Of a DNA stretch of 64,000 nucleotides, positions 27,601 to 36,065 are shown in pieces. Position numbers and translations under genes: made by a program. The first letter of the stretch is position 1; every line of letters begins with the position of its first letter. Under the pieces are notes generated by a model, which did no database searches, was not told the DNA's origin, and saw nothing but the letters and a program-made list of their open reading frames with translations. This DNA comes from G965247775 sp965247775 (lineage in GTDB: Bacteria > Chloroflexota > Dehalococcoidia > Bin125): NCBI GenBank assembly GCA_965247775.1, contig OZ252031.1, positions 558,001 to 622,000 of the forward strand, written 5' to 3'.

Positions 27601-27907
27601 CAGGTTTAGGACGTCACCTGCGCGCTTTGGCTTCCGTCGTGCGTCGGGCAGCTCTGGCATGCGCACAGTCGACTCCCGACTCGGGAAGCTGCTCGCAGCT
27701 GTCGAGGCTGGAGTTTCTCCTGTTGCGTACGACCCCGGGACCGCGCGTCTGTTCGCAGCGAGAGGGGCGCAGCTTCCTGGACTCTACGAGCGTGCGATCG
27801 TCCTCTGCTCGGGGCACTTGCCAACGGACGTAGACGGTCTGGCGGTCGCGTATCGCGAGGTCCCCGAGACTGTCGCGCGCCTACTCTGGTCCAAGCTGTC
27901 GGCGTAG
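24686..27907 (+). CDS. Large protein of unknown function, partner of a DUF1998 helicase (DruH-like candidate)
   Basis: About 1070 residues, soluble, no signal peptide. The frame is open from GTG 24686, but the first 50 residues are Arg-rich and unlike the rest; convincing sequence starts near residue 65 (RYASWNAAISGYYFGGKW), so the true start is uncertain. A zinc-knuckle-like cluster sits at C713, H718/H719, C737 and C740 (HGECRNCGAERW). There are no nuclease or ATPase motifs I can see. It ends 13 bases before the helicase gene. In Druantia type III systems a large unknown protein (DruH) precedes DruE; the size and order fit, but homology is not shown. Base composition is lower in GC than the flanks, a sign of transfer. 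Confidence 0.7.
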   Translation: MPKPVFRRTPTRAAVAHYHPSRRARDCGVGPRLRLCTRVSVQTRRESSCDILDNFPPGVASDIRHSRYASWNAAISGYYFGGKWSGRPVYLDLEPDALHKLSVMAGEAGDPETAFADAVIETLELSAAGPSVFRRHREACSAWMVGGRITPPPFLAILALFSIVAERMRSDDQFRANNYYGRLAQALRVRDTSVRCKLERDFRHDSSLLWDGLNSWLLLKEGRLGLPTAFAFDWRSHIGRPMSQALVSDQDRRRFKEAFSDFGLDPGPVALTEMEELLDGWLPLSSASASLEGLWGVRDARERITAVACLELEAWDGLRESQFSPTADLPIRLVGSLIQMPPPRLELGLRVRSLEGAPVGSYMLATDHRAPNEAGVLRGPESPIELIESSLETWYKFDDQDRVSIPDALIQHVRLESSDQQRPAVTRAPKRLITLLFDPEARWYREVPRARLGERHLLIGHSSLQKALEAVLDKVALPGWQLHTAGELAGCPVDWIVVSDVRIGTVADDCTYDDDTQQLYPLGTASVSLDGGFRMPGRSTFHRDRPPRAIVTLVGGQRGRLHLVPVHSTDDATGRFLGTHEAVAEIDLGELGAVEHGKYRLALVAERVRDRDGALLYSAPARFVSAAAAQIESRPRLAHALESDPLGALGACESWEGAGATVAGARTDCSMTPGSTEGPLPPAELGALAQVEPDDVWFSQVAVRASRSSGTSCLLGSHHWMLESVPPGSRRPVHGECRNCGAERWHGRRRPRHASIRKVVRKQAARSLPRLATRAEEADFALLIDALTWLGGGPWDSFARLASQIDDSPWFPMEAARDLSALGHLDIELDPATLRPRSWSIAPPTLAMTSSGTAVLCGARIPSLTEAICEDARSLGAEIVDELSARGLRTIGIKGLPVDDVHLLASVVSTDQADVGVSVQPALQILDNLPPVSEIASALPETQLPAGVDFWRWAPESRKWTEVGRVGELGVFRFRTSPARFGFRRASGSSGMRTVDSRLGKLLAAVEAGVSPVAYDPGTARLFAARGAQLPGLYERAIVLCSGHLPTDVDGLAVAYREVPETVARLLWSKLSA

Positions 27908-27920
27908 GGAGGACGTTTAC

Positions 27921-30900
27921 GTGGTGTTGGGCCCATTGCGTGTCTACGAGGCGATCAAGGAGGGCTACCTCAGGTACTTCGAGACGGCATTCTGGGTACG
28001 GGATTCAGCAATTCGGGCAGAGCGGGCGCAACTGCTCCAGGGCGACAGCCGGTACTTCACCGAGCCCTTGATCGAGCCGGTCCTTCCATACGAGCCACGA
28101 GACAGCATCGCTGAAGTTGCGGACGCTCTCGACCTGCCGCATCAGATCGCTACGGAGCTCGCCCACATTGTCTTCGGCGAGGGGCCAGACTTCCCGCTGT
28201 TCGATCACCAGCGAGAGGCGCTCACATCATCGATGGGGCCACCGACCGACGGTTCGAACCCTGTTGTCACGGCCGGGACGGGAGCGGGGAAGACGGAGTG
28301 TTTCTTACTTCCGATCTTCGCGAGGCTTCTGCTCGAGAAGCGAGTCGATGACTCAGGATCGGAGACTCGCTGGTGGGGCGCTGGATTCACTGGTTCGTGG
28401 CGCGATGTTCGGAGCGAAGCAGCACGACCCGCCGCAGTTCGTGCGATGATCCTCTACCCAACAAACGCCCTCGTCGAGGATCAGATGACGAGGCTACGCT
28501 CCGCTGTTCGACGCGCGCGCACGATGCGAGAGCCCCTTTCGGTCTACTTCGGGCGCTATACGGGCGCTACGGAGGGAGCGCAAGACTCGCCATCTACAGT
28601 CGGAGTGCCGCGCGCGAGGGAAGCCTCGCTGACGCTCAGAAGTCACGAGAGGGACGTTGACCAGCTACACGAGCCGGCCGACGAACTCCTCGACGAACTG
28701 CCGGACCCCCGCGAGGGTGAGTTGCTCACTCGCTGGGACATGATCGAGTCACCGCCCGACATCCTTGTCACAAACTTCTCGATGCTCAACGTGATCATGA
28801 TGCGAGAGCGCGAGGAGAGCATCTTCGATAAGACTGCTCAGTGGCTTGCAGAGGATCGTCAGCGCGTCTTCACGCTGGTTGTTGATGAGCTTCATCTCTA
28901 TCGAGGCACGCAGGGAAGCGAAGTTGCTCTTGTCATACGGAATCTGCTTAGGCGACTCGGGCTGAGTCCAGACTCACCACAGCTTCGGTGTATTGGGACC
29001 TCGGCATCACTCGACGCCACAGCCTTGGAGTTCCTCGAGCAGTTCTTCGGCGTCCAAAGGTCTCGGTTCAGAGTGATCGCGGGGAGCCCCGTCGAGATCA
29101 TGCCCTCTGGGTCGATCCCGCTTGAGGCCGCATTGGAAGCGGTGGACTCTATCGAAGCCCGCACTCGGCTCGCCAGAGAGCTCGACCTTCCAATGGCGCT
29201 CGCCAATGCGTCCCTCAACGATGGCGGGCAAGTCACCCCCCGTCCTGTACCTGAGCTCGCCAAGTCAGCCTTCCCTGATGCGGAAGAGGAGGAGGGCATT
29301 CGAGCGCTCGAGGGTGTTCTTGCAGCGATCGAGGAGTCCCCAGGTGGCGACCTCTCGACGATTCGCTTCAGAGTGCACATGTTCCTTCGGAACGTTAGAG
29401 GGCTCTGGGCCTGCTCCAACCCGGCGTGCGATAAAATCGGGGAGTATGCGTCGGATGAGCGTCGGATCGGCAAGCTCTACGCGCGTCCGGCTGATACGTG
29501 CGCGTGCGGCGGTCGCGTGCTCGAGCTTCTCTACTGCTATCAGTGCGGAGATGTCTCGCTCGGGGGCTATTCCACCCCATCTAGCAATGCCGCGAGCGGA
29601 GCCCCTGATCACTGGTACCTGTCACCGACACCCGGCGGCGCACAGGACCTCCCCCGCCAGGACTTCGTCTTCAAGCGAGCATGGGGCGAGTTCATGTGGT
29701 ACCGGCCAGCGCGAACTCGCCCAAGCCAGAGGAATAGCTGGGAGCACACGCCCCCGGAAGAGAACTCACTGACCTTCCGGTTCGTGGACGCTGTCCTCGA
29801 CCCCATCACGGGCCTCTTGCGCCCCGCGCCCATCGGGGGTGCCACGGGGACCATGCTCTCTGCACCTCCGATGTCCGAGGGCTCAGGCAGAGTACCCGCC
29901 TTGCCGCAGCGATGCCCGAACTGCCTCCAAGAGGGCTGGAATCGGGACCCGGAGACCTTCTTCCGGGGAGTGGTCCGAAGCGAGATCCGAGCTCACACGA
30001 TGGGCGTAGCTGTGACGGGGCAAGTAATCGCTGACCGTCTCATCGCGTCCCTAGACCTCCCTCGGGACGAGCCCCAGACGATCGTCTTCACCGACAGTCG
30101 GAACGATGCTGCAACAACGTCCGGTGGCTTGGAACTGAACCACTTCCGCGACCTCGTCCGCCAGCTCCTAGTCGGCGCGGTGGGCGAATCCGAGTCTCCC
30201 GCGAAGCTTCTAGCACGTGCAGCGGCAGGCGACAGTCAGGACGACGACCGGACCGCGAGCCTGAAGCAGAGCTTCCCAAATGAGTGGGGTGCATACCTAC
30301 TCCGCGCTCGCGGTGCGGCAACCGATGCAGACCTTGCTCGGCTCCAGGAGTTCGAGCAAGGGTCCGCAGGTTCGGGAGCTGCCGCCTGGGGAGCGTTACT
30401 CCTCGGACTTGAACGCCGGCTGGTGTCATTGGGTGTAAATCCCTTCGGCCCAGGTCCATCGGTTCGGGCATGGGGCAATGAGGACTGGTGGAGGATCTAC
30501 GAGGCCCCCGCGGGTGAGTGGATCACACTCGACCCGGAGCTCGTGCAGCTTGCTGGCGGTGAGAAGCTCCGACGGATTGCCCGACACCTTGGCGACGCCG
30601 TATTTGACCGCGCGGGCCGTGACGCTGAGTCCATCGGCCTTGGCGTTGTGCGACCGCGCGTGGCCAAGAACGATCTCGCCATAGAGCGAGGCGAGTGGCT
30701 GTCGCTGTGCTCGAGCGCCGTGCGGATCCTCGGGCTATCCAGGAGGTACGGGGGACTCCGCGAGGGAAGGCCTAACTGCCCACGGGTCCTCGCAGGCTAT
30801 CTTGAGCGAGTGGGCTCCCGGCTCGGGATCGATCCCAGCCAACTTGAGCAAGAGGTGAAGCGTGCGCTCGTGGATGCTGGCGCAGTGGACGACTGGTGGC

Positions 30901-33293
30901 TCCTGCAACTCACCCAGGTAAACGCCGGGCTCGCCTTCGAGCTGTCGGAGGAAGGGCAGGATGCGTACCGATGTCGCCGGTGCGCGCGCGTCCACCACGA
31001 CAACCCCCTCGGTGTTTGCACCACCGAGGCTTGCGCTTCGTCAGAGTTCGAGACATTCGCCCTGGACAGGACAAGCGACTACTACTCGTGGCTGGCCCTC
31101 CAGCCAGCACGCCGGCTTCGCGTCGAAGAGCTGACCGGCCAAACCGATAGAGAGGAGCAGAGGCTTCGGCAACGCCGATTCAAGCGACTGCTGCTCGAGG
31201 ACGAGATCGAGCTAACGCAAGGGCTTGATGTGCTGAGCGTGACGACAACGATGGAAGTCGGGATAGACATCGGCGCGCTCTCATCGGTTCTGATGGCGAA
31301 CATGCCGCCCGAGAGATTCAACTACCAGCAGCGGGTCGGCCGCGCCGGACGTACAGGACAGCCATTCTCATACGCCGTGACCCTCTGCCGGGAGCGGACG
31401 CACGATGATTTCCACTTCCAACGACTTCACCGGATGACCGCCGCGCCTCCACCCCAGCCGTACCTGGAAGTTAGCCGGCTGCCCCTGGTCAAACGCGTGG
31501 TGGCGGCCGAAGCACTACGCCGAGCTTTTCGGTCCATGCCGCCGGGATCACGGCCAAGACCGGGTCGAGACAGCATCCACGGCACGTTCGGAGCGACAGC
31601 CGACTGGGCCACGCTCTATAGGACAGACGTTGAGCACTGGCTCGCGGCATCCGAGGAGCACGCCGATCTCGCTGCTGGCCTAGCGGCCTACACGGGGCTC
31701 GAGCACGACGGCCAGGCGGAGATCGTGAGTTGGCTTCGAAGTGGGCTGGTCGATGACGTCGACGAGGCCGTCCAGAGCGATGCATTCCGAAGTCGGGAGC
31801 TGAGTCAGCAGCTGGCCTCAGCCGCGGTCCTTCCGATGTTCGGATTCCCATCTACGATTCGCCCCCTGTACTACAGGGCCCCGGAGAGTCTCCGCGATGA
31901 CGAGCAGGCGCAGGTGGCAGACCGACCTTTGGACCTCGCAGTCTCGCTCTTCGCTCCAGGATCGGAGATTGTGAAAGACAAGCGCTTGCACGTGAGCGGC
32001 GGCTTCGCGGCCTGGGACTTCCGGGGTAACCAGGCCGTACCCGTGGCAGAGCCGCTCGGCGCTCCGATGCGCATCAGACGATGCACCAACTGTGGCTCGA
32101 TAGAGCCCTCTACTGATGAAGACAGCCCGTGTCAGGTCTGCGACACGTTGTGCGACTCGGTGAATCTGTTCCAGCCGATCGGGTTTGCGACGACCTCGTT
32201 GCTTGGAGGGCAACCGGCGCGCGACTTCGACGATCAGCCCGACATGGGACCACTGCTGTCGCCTCCTCAGCTCGCCTTCGGTTCCGACGCGGAGTCCGAG
32301 TCCCAGTTTGGGGTAGGTCGAGTGGAGAGCCTGCGCGGAGCCGATGTGTACTCGATCAACGACAACGACAAGAAGCAGTTCGAGTTCTACGCGAACGGGT
32401 CGAGGGTTGTGGTTCCCGATCGCTCCCTCTACCGAGAGGACCAGGCCCCCCCATTCGGGGCGACGGACCCCTCAGCGGTAGGCTCGATTGGCTCCGTCCG
32501 ACGAACAGACGTCATGAGGATCTCATTCGATGGCATCCCTACGCTAGGTCCGCCGAATCAAGTGATTGGCGTACATGACCGCATGCCGGGCGGAAAAGCA
32601 GCGCTGTGGTCATTTGCCGAGGCCGTTCGAATCGCAGCAGCCGCTGTTCTGGGGGTCGACCCGACCGAGCTTCAAGCCGGAGTTCAACCGTATCGAGTTC
32701 ATGAGGAGGTGACCGGACGTGTGTTCCTCGCGGATACCCTCGAGAACGGTGCCGGCTACTCGACCCACCTGGCGACCGAAGAGGGGGCTGCGCAAGTCCT
32801 CGAACTCCTTGTCGACGATCTTGGTCAGCGCTTCCGAGACCCCGCACACGCGAGTGAGTGCGACTCGTCGTGTCAAGATTGCCTGAGAGGATGGGAGAAC
32901 CGTCAACTTCACCCACGGCTGCACTGGAGACTTGCACTCGACGTGGCCGAGGCGGTCAGCGGTCACGCCCTCAGCTTTGAGAAGTGGCGACCACTGGTTT
33001 CGAAGCGGGTTGACGCCTTCCTGAGGGGCTTCGCTGAACCACTCCCTGAGCTCGAGGCAGTCGACGCCGAGGGCCTGCCGGCAATAGTGGATCGGAAGAC
33101 CGGTCGCGCAGCGATCATCGGACACCCTCTTTGGCGGTCCGACCAGAAATTCTGGAGTGCGCCTCAGGCAGTGGCGCTCGACTTCCTCAAGCACGAGCAG
33201 AAGGTCAGGGACGTCGAAGCGCTCGACGCACTTGAGCTACTGATGCGGCCATCCGACCTATACGCGCGATTCGCAGACGCGAGGGGTGAGTGA
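27921..33293 (+). CDS. Very large DEAD/DEAH-box helicase with C-terminal DUF1998/MrfA-type zinc domain (DruE-like)
   Basis: 1790-residue superfamily 2 helicase. In order: Walker A TAGTGAGKTE (near residue 116), motif Ib-like LVTNFSMLN, DEAH-box variant VVDELHLYRGTQGSE (near 320), motif III GTSASL, several Cys pairs that look like zinc ribbons (CACGG, CYQCGD, RCPNC, YRCRRC, RRCTNC), motif V TTMEVGIDIG and motif VI QQRVGRAGRTG (near 1136), and a C-terminal CDSSCQDCLRGWENRQLHP (near 1648) typical of DUF1998. GTG 27921 follows GGAGGA. Such proteins (DruE, DrmA/B, DpdJ) translocate on DNA in antiphage systems; length and architecture are closest to DruE. It overlaps the next gene by four bases. 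Confidence 0.88.
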   Translation: MVLGPLRVYEAIKEGYLRYFETAFWVRDSAIRAERAQLLQGDSRYFTEPLIEPVLPYEPRDSIAEVADALDLPHQIATELAHIVFGEGPDFPLFDHQREALTSSMGPPTDGSNPVVTAGTGAGKTECFLLPIFARLLLEKRVDDSGSETRWWGAGFTGSWRDVRSEAARPAAVRAMILYPTNALVEDQMTRLRSAVRRARTMREPLSVYFGRYTGATEGAQDSPSTVGVPRAREASLTLRSHERDVDQLHEPADELLDELPDPREGELLTRWDMIESPPDILVTNFSMLNVIMMREREESIFDKTAQWLAEDRQRVFTLVVDELHLYRGTQGSEVALVIRNLLRRLGLSPDSPQLRCIGTSASLDATALEFLEQFFGVQRSRFRVIAGSPVEIMPSGSIPLEAALEAVDSIEARTRLARELDLPMALANASLNDGGQVTPRPVPELAKSAFPDAEEEEGIRALEGVLAAIEESPGGDLSTIRFRVHMFLRNVRGLWACSNPACDKIGEYASDERRIGKLYARPADTCACGGRVLELLYCYQCGDVSLGGYSTPSSNAASGAPDHWYLSPTPGGAQDLPRQDFVFKRAWGEFMWYRPARTRPSQRNSWEHTPPEENSLTFRFVDAVLDPITGLLRPAPIGGATGTMLSAPPMSEGSGRVPALPQRCPNCLQEGWNRDPETFFRGVVRSEIRAHTMGVAVTGQVIADRLIASLDLPRDEPQTIVFTDSRNDAATTSGGLELNHFRDLVRQLLVGAVGESESPAKLLARAAAGDSQDDDRTASLKQSFPNEWGAYLLRARGAATDADLARLQEFEQGSAGSGAAAWGALLLGLERRLVSLGVNPFGPGPSVRAWGNEDWWRIYEAPAGEWITLDPELVQLAGGEKLRRIARHLGDAVFDRAGRDAESIGLGVVRPRVAKNDLAIERGEWLSLCSSAVRILGLSRRYGGLREGRPNCPRVLAGYLERVGSRLGIDPSQLEQEVKRALVDAGAVDDWWLLQLTQVNAGLAFELSEEGQDAYRCRRCARVHHDNPLGVCTTEACASSEFETFALDRTSDYYSWLALQPARRLRVEELTGQTDREEQRLRQRRFKRLLLEDEIELTQGLDVLSVTTTMEVGIDIGALSSVLMANMPPERFNYQQRVGRAGRTGQPFSYAVTLCRERTHDDFHFQRLHRMTAAPPPQPYLEVSRLPLVKRVVAAEALRRAFRSMPPGSRPRPGRDSIHGTFGATADWATLYRTDVEHWLAASEEHADLAAGLAAYTGLEHDGQAEIVSWLRSGLVDDVDEAVQSDAFRSRELSQQLASAAVLPMFGFPSTIRPLYYRAPESLRDDEQAQVADRPLDLAVSLFAPGSEIVKDKRLHVSGGFAAWDFRGNQAVPVAEPLGAPMRIRRCTNCGSIEPSTDEDSPCQVCDTLCDSVNLFQPIGFATTSLLGGQPARDFDDQPDMGPLLSPPQLAFGSDAESESQFGVGRVESLRGADVYSINDNDKKQFEFYANGSRVVVPDRSLYREDQAPPFGATDPSAVGSIGSVRRTDVMRISFDGIPTLGPPNQVIGVHDRMPGGKAALWSFAEAVRIAAAAVLGVDPTELQAGVQPYRVHEEVTGRVFLADTLENGAGYSTHLATEEGAAQVLELLVDDLGQRFRDPAHASECDSSCQDCLRGWENRQLHPRLHWRLALDVAEAVSGHALSFEKWRPLVSKRVDAFLRGFAEPLPELEAVDAEGLPAIVDRKTGRAAIIGHPLWRSDQKFWSAPQAVALDFLKHEQKVRDVEALDALELLMRPSDLYARFADARGE

Positions 33294-34405
33294 CAGTCGC
33301 CCCCCAACCGCGGCCAGATGTCTCCCGCACTCAGATGCTCTCCCCCTCGACTGCCGAGATGCTCATGAGTTGCCCTTCGAGATTCGCGTTCTCGGCGGAT
33401 CCGCGCTTTCAGCCCCTCGATAGAGGGGGCCTCCCGGCGGCCTTGGGCAACGTGATCCACACTGTTGCCGAGCGTGTCGATGAGCATGAGGCGCGTGACA
33501 GTGGCGACAACGCGGACTCGTTCCTGAGCGAACTGTGGGACGACGCCGTGGCCGGCGAGGTCGGCAAGCTTGAGGCCGAAGCAAGGCTAACTCCGGTGCC
33601 GGAACCTCGCCTGTGGCCCAACTATGAGGTTGCACGAGCTCGTTTCCTCGGCCGCCTCAGGCGCCAGTCGCGGCGCGGACCGACCGCATCGGGATTAGTG
33701 CGGGCTCCTACCAGACGAGAGGTCTGGATTTCCGCCCCTGACATGCGCTTTAAGGGTCGCATCGATCGAGTTGAGTCCGGACAGGATGGTTCCGTGACCA
33801 TCGTCGACCTCAAGAGTAGCCAGGAGTATGGCGATGAGATCACAGAGCGGCATAGACGCCAACTGCTCGTGTACGCGGCGCTCTGGCACTCACAGACCGG
33901 CGAATGGCCTCGGCGAGCGGCGATCGAACTCAGCTCGGGTGAGCGACGCTGGATGGAGATCCATCCCGCGGAGGCGCAGGAGACAGTTGAGGGCTTCCTC
34001 ACACTCCTAGACGAGTTCAACGAGCGTGTCGAGCACGGGGAGGACATGACCGAGCGCGCGGTACCCAGTCCCGACAACTGCGTGCACTGCCCATTCCGCG
34101 TGGCATGCAAGCCGTTCTTCGATGCGTTGTCGCCCAAGTGGGACTGGTGGCTCGTCAGTGGTCTAGGCGAGATTCTGACTGTCACACACCAGAATCTGAC
34201 GTCCATCACACTCGCCATCGACGCGACGAATCTCGAGCGTCGCGAGGATTCAACTCTGGTCCGCTTCACCGGACTGCCTCAGTCGATGGACCTAGAGCCA
34301 GGAACGCGCTTCGCCTTCGCCGATGCCGATCGTGCGCGGACCCGCAGCGACGACCTGCGCGTTATCTTCCCAACCTCTGCTCTCAGTTGGGCCGAGTCCA
34401 CGTGA
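33290..34405 (+). CDS. Cas4/AddB-like PD-(D/E)XK nuclease with four-Cys cluster
   Basis: 371 residues, start GTG 33290 overlapping the helicase stop (GTGA). Motifs: LSPSTAEMLMSCP (C28), GNVIHTVAE (H57), FKGRIDRV (D159), TIVDLKSS (D173, K175), QLLVYAALW (Q191, Y195) and CVHCPFRVACKPF (C264, C267, C273). One N-terminal and three C-terminal cysteines around a RecB-type nuclease is the iron-sulfur arrangement of Cas4 and AddB. About 95 extra residues follow the last Cys with a beta-rich look (SITLAIDATNLERREDS). The tight coupling implies the helicase and nuclease work as one unit on DNA ends. It is not part of the canonical Druantia gene sets I know. Confidence 0.85.
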   Translation: MTVAPQPRPDVSRTQMLSPSTAEMLMSCPSRFAFSADPRFQPLDRGGLPAALGNVIHTVAERVDEHEARDSGDNADSFLSELWDDAVAGEVGKLEAEARLTPVPEPRLWPNYEVARARFLGRLRRQSRRGPTASGLVRAPTRREVWISAPDMRFKGRIDRVESGQDGSVTIVDLKSSQEYGDEITERHRRQLLVYAALWHSQTGEWPRRAAIELSSGERRWMEIHPAEAQETVEGFLTLLDEFNERVEHGEDMTERAVPSPDNCVHCPFRVACKPFFDALSPKWDWWLVSGLGEILTVTHQNLTSITLAIDATNLERREDSTLVRFTGLPQSMDLEPGTRFAFADADRARTRSDDLRVIFPTSALSWAEST

Positions 34406-34408
34406 CGG

Positions 34409-35404
34409 TCACAGGCTTGCCGACGCTCTATGGTGCTCGAGTGCCTCACGACTCGGCCGTAGGGCAGGCGCGGCAGGCAGTGTTAGCTTGGCCCTCGTAA
34501 GCGAGGCATAGTTCGTCCCTTTCAGCCGAGCCGCCACCATGACTGCTCCGGTTGCGGAGTCGAACGCGATGAGGCCGAGATCGAAGAGCGTGTGCAAGTC
34601 GGCCCGGAGCAGGATGCCGTTACCGGGATGATCGGTCGACGGTCCGCGATAGGGAACAATGTGACACGCTTCTAGCACTTCCTGTACATCGCAGCCGGTG
34701 ACGGCACACCGGCCGTCGTACGCTTCGAGGAGCTTCTGCCGGAACTCTGGTTGACCGCGTCGCCGAACAATGGAGGCAGCTACCCGCTCACGGGCATCGG
34801 GCAGACTTTCTGGGGAAAAGAAACCCGAGTCGACAGCGTCGTCTTGCTGAGCGGCAAGCAACTCCGTCATCTGCGCCGGTGTAGGGACGCCCTCTGCCGA
34901 TGGGATTCCCTCAAGCAAGAAGAAGCCCTCCTCCCATCCTGCGATAACCGCTAGACCCTCCACCTTGTATCGGGGATCTGGCGAGGGAGAAGTTTGTCGC
35001 AAGACTCCTACGGGGACCTCGTCCTCGTGACACCGCAGCAAGCCACGATTCGTATAAGCCTGACCCCGCTGCTGAGGGTCGGGTCCCTCTTGGAAGTAGC
35101 GCATGGACCAGGTCCCACGGGGGCCTGGTTGCCGCTCTCCATCGGGGTAGGGACTATCAAGGGTTGTCCGTACGCTGAGGGCGTACTCAGTCCACGCTGG
35201 CTTGTAGATCCCCTTGGCCCTCGTAGCTAGGAACGTCCCGTCGGGTAGCGGATCAGGCCACGAGACCTCAGTGCCAGCGCTTTGAGCGAACCAGAGGAGG
35301 GCTTGACGATGGTGGTCCGGAAGTCGGTTGAGGAGGTCGTCAATAGCCACTTGGCGCAGCACATCCGACGGCCATTGTGGAGGCCTTTCCATACTCACAG
35401 TCAC
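34409..35404 (-). CDS. HNH endonuclease with PUA/SRA-like N-terminal domain
   Basis: 331 residues. The N-terminal half carries YALSVRTTLDSPYPDG and SMRYFQEG ... YTNRGL, a pattern found in restriction enzymes with PUA-like domains that may sense modified bases. The C-terminal HNH core is CAVTGCDVQEVLEACHIVPY, then GNGILLRADLHTLFD, giving H248, N262 and H271. The gene converges on the nuclease gene at 33290 with three bases between stops, and its 5' end overlaps the glycosylase gene by 65 bases. A second ATG at 35392 is possible. Likely the restriction nuclease of the m5C methyltransferase unit. Confidence 0.87.
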   Translation of the reverse strand: MTVSMERPPQWPSDVLRQVAIDDLLNRLPDHHRQALLWFAQSAGTEVSWPDPLPDGTFLATRAKGIYKPAWTEYALSVRTTLDSPYPDGERQPGPRGTWSMRYFQEGPDPQQRGQAYTNRGLLRCHEDEVPVGVLRQTSPSPDPRYKVEGLAVIAGWEEGFFLLEGIPSAEGVPTPAQMTELLAAQQDDAVDSGFFSPESLPDARERVAASIVRRRGQPEFRQKLLEAYDGRCAVTGCDVQEVLEACHIVPYRGPSTDHPGNGILLRADLHTLFDLGLIAFDSATGAVMVAARLKGTNYASLTRAKLTLPAAPALRPSREALEHHRASASL

Positions 35405-36065
35405 TCACGAGCGGACACTCGGAGCAATGAGCCGTACGCGGGTGGCAGAAACGGGCAGCGATGTCGATCAGTCCAAGATTGAACTCCTTTGCTGAGCCCT
35501 CGGGCAGGAGCTCCTCCGCGGACTGCATGAGCGTCCGACTCGCGTAGGACGGTCCACTGATGTCCTGGCCGAGGACTCTTCTCAAGACCCTGCCGCTTCC
35601 CTCATCGATCATCGGCACAGCCTGGCCGTATGCCAGGCACAGGACGGCCCGCGCGCTGTATCGGCCGAGCCCCGGCAACGCCTCCAACTCCCGCAGACCT
35701 TGTGGCACCTGGCCTCCGTGCTCCTGCACCAGAATTCGTGCGCACTCCACAAGCCTGTCCGCCCGGTTCACCAGACCAAGAGTGCGGAAGTGTCGACGCA
35801 CGCTAGCGACGTTCGCCTGAGCAAGCGACTCGGGGTCAGGATACTTCGCGATCAAGTCCAGATACGGAGTAACTACCCGAGGAGCTTGGGTCTGGCGGAG
35901 CAGCACCTCCGCAACGAGAAGATGGTATGGGTTCCGGATCTCCCGCCAGGGGAAAACTCGCCCATTCTCACGGTACCACCCGACCGCGGAGTCTGCCAGT
36001 TCCCGGCGAGCTTGTAGATCCCGTGCTCCTTCAGATTCTTCGACAGGCTCTCGTTCCATCCTCAA
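35340..36065 (-). CDS. HhH-GPD mismatch DNA glycosylase, Mig-like (T:G repair)
   Basis: 241 residues of the endonuclease III/MutY superfamily. The helix-hairpin-helix LPGLGRYSARAV is at 130-141, the catalytic Asp at 154 (MIDEGSGR), and four Fe-S cysteines at 207, 214, 217 and 223 (C-x6-C-x2-C-x5-C). Tyr136 in the hairpin, where endonuclease III has Lys, plus the Asp is the pairing seen in the thymine-DNA mismatch glycosylase Mig of Methanothermobacter; MutY has Ser at that place. The start overlaps the stop of the m5C methyltransferase by four bases (ATGA). The likely job is to remove thymine arising from deaminated 5-methylcytosine, a role usually filled by Vsr. Confidence 0.88.
   Translation of the reverse strand: MRMEREPVEESEGARDLQARRELADSAVGWYRENGRVFPWREIRNPYHLLVAEVLLRQTQAPRVVTPYLDLIAKYPDPESLAQANVASVRRHFRTLGLVNRADRLVECARILVQEHGGQVPQGLRELEALPGLGRYSARAVLCLAYGQAVPMIDEGSGRVLRRVLGQDISGPSYASRTLMQSAEELLPEGSAKEFNLGLIDIAARFCHPRTAHCSECPLVSDCEYGKASTMAVGCAAPSGY

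Noticed and set aside
35340..36065. MutY adenine glycosylase
   Set aside because: The hairpin residue is Tyr and the C-terminal MutT-like domain of MutY is absent; context with an m5C methyltransferase favours T:G repair.
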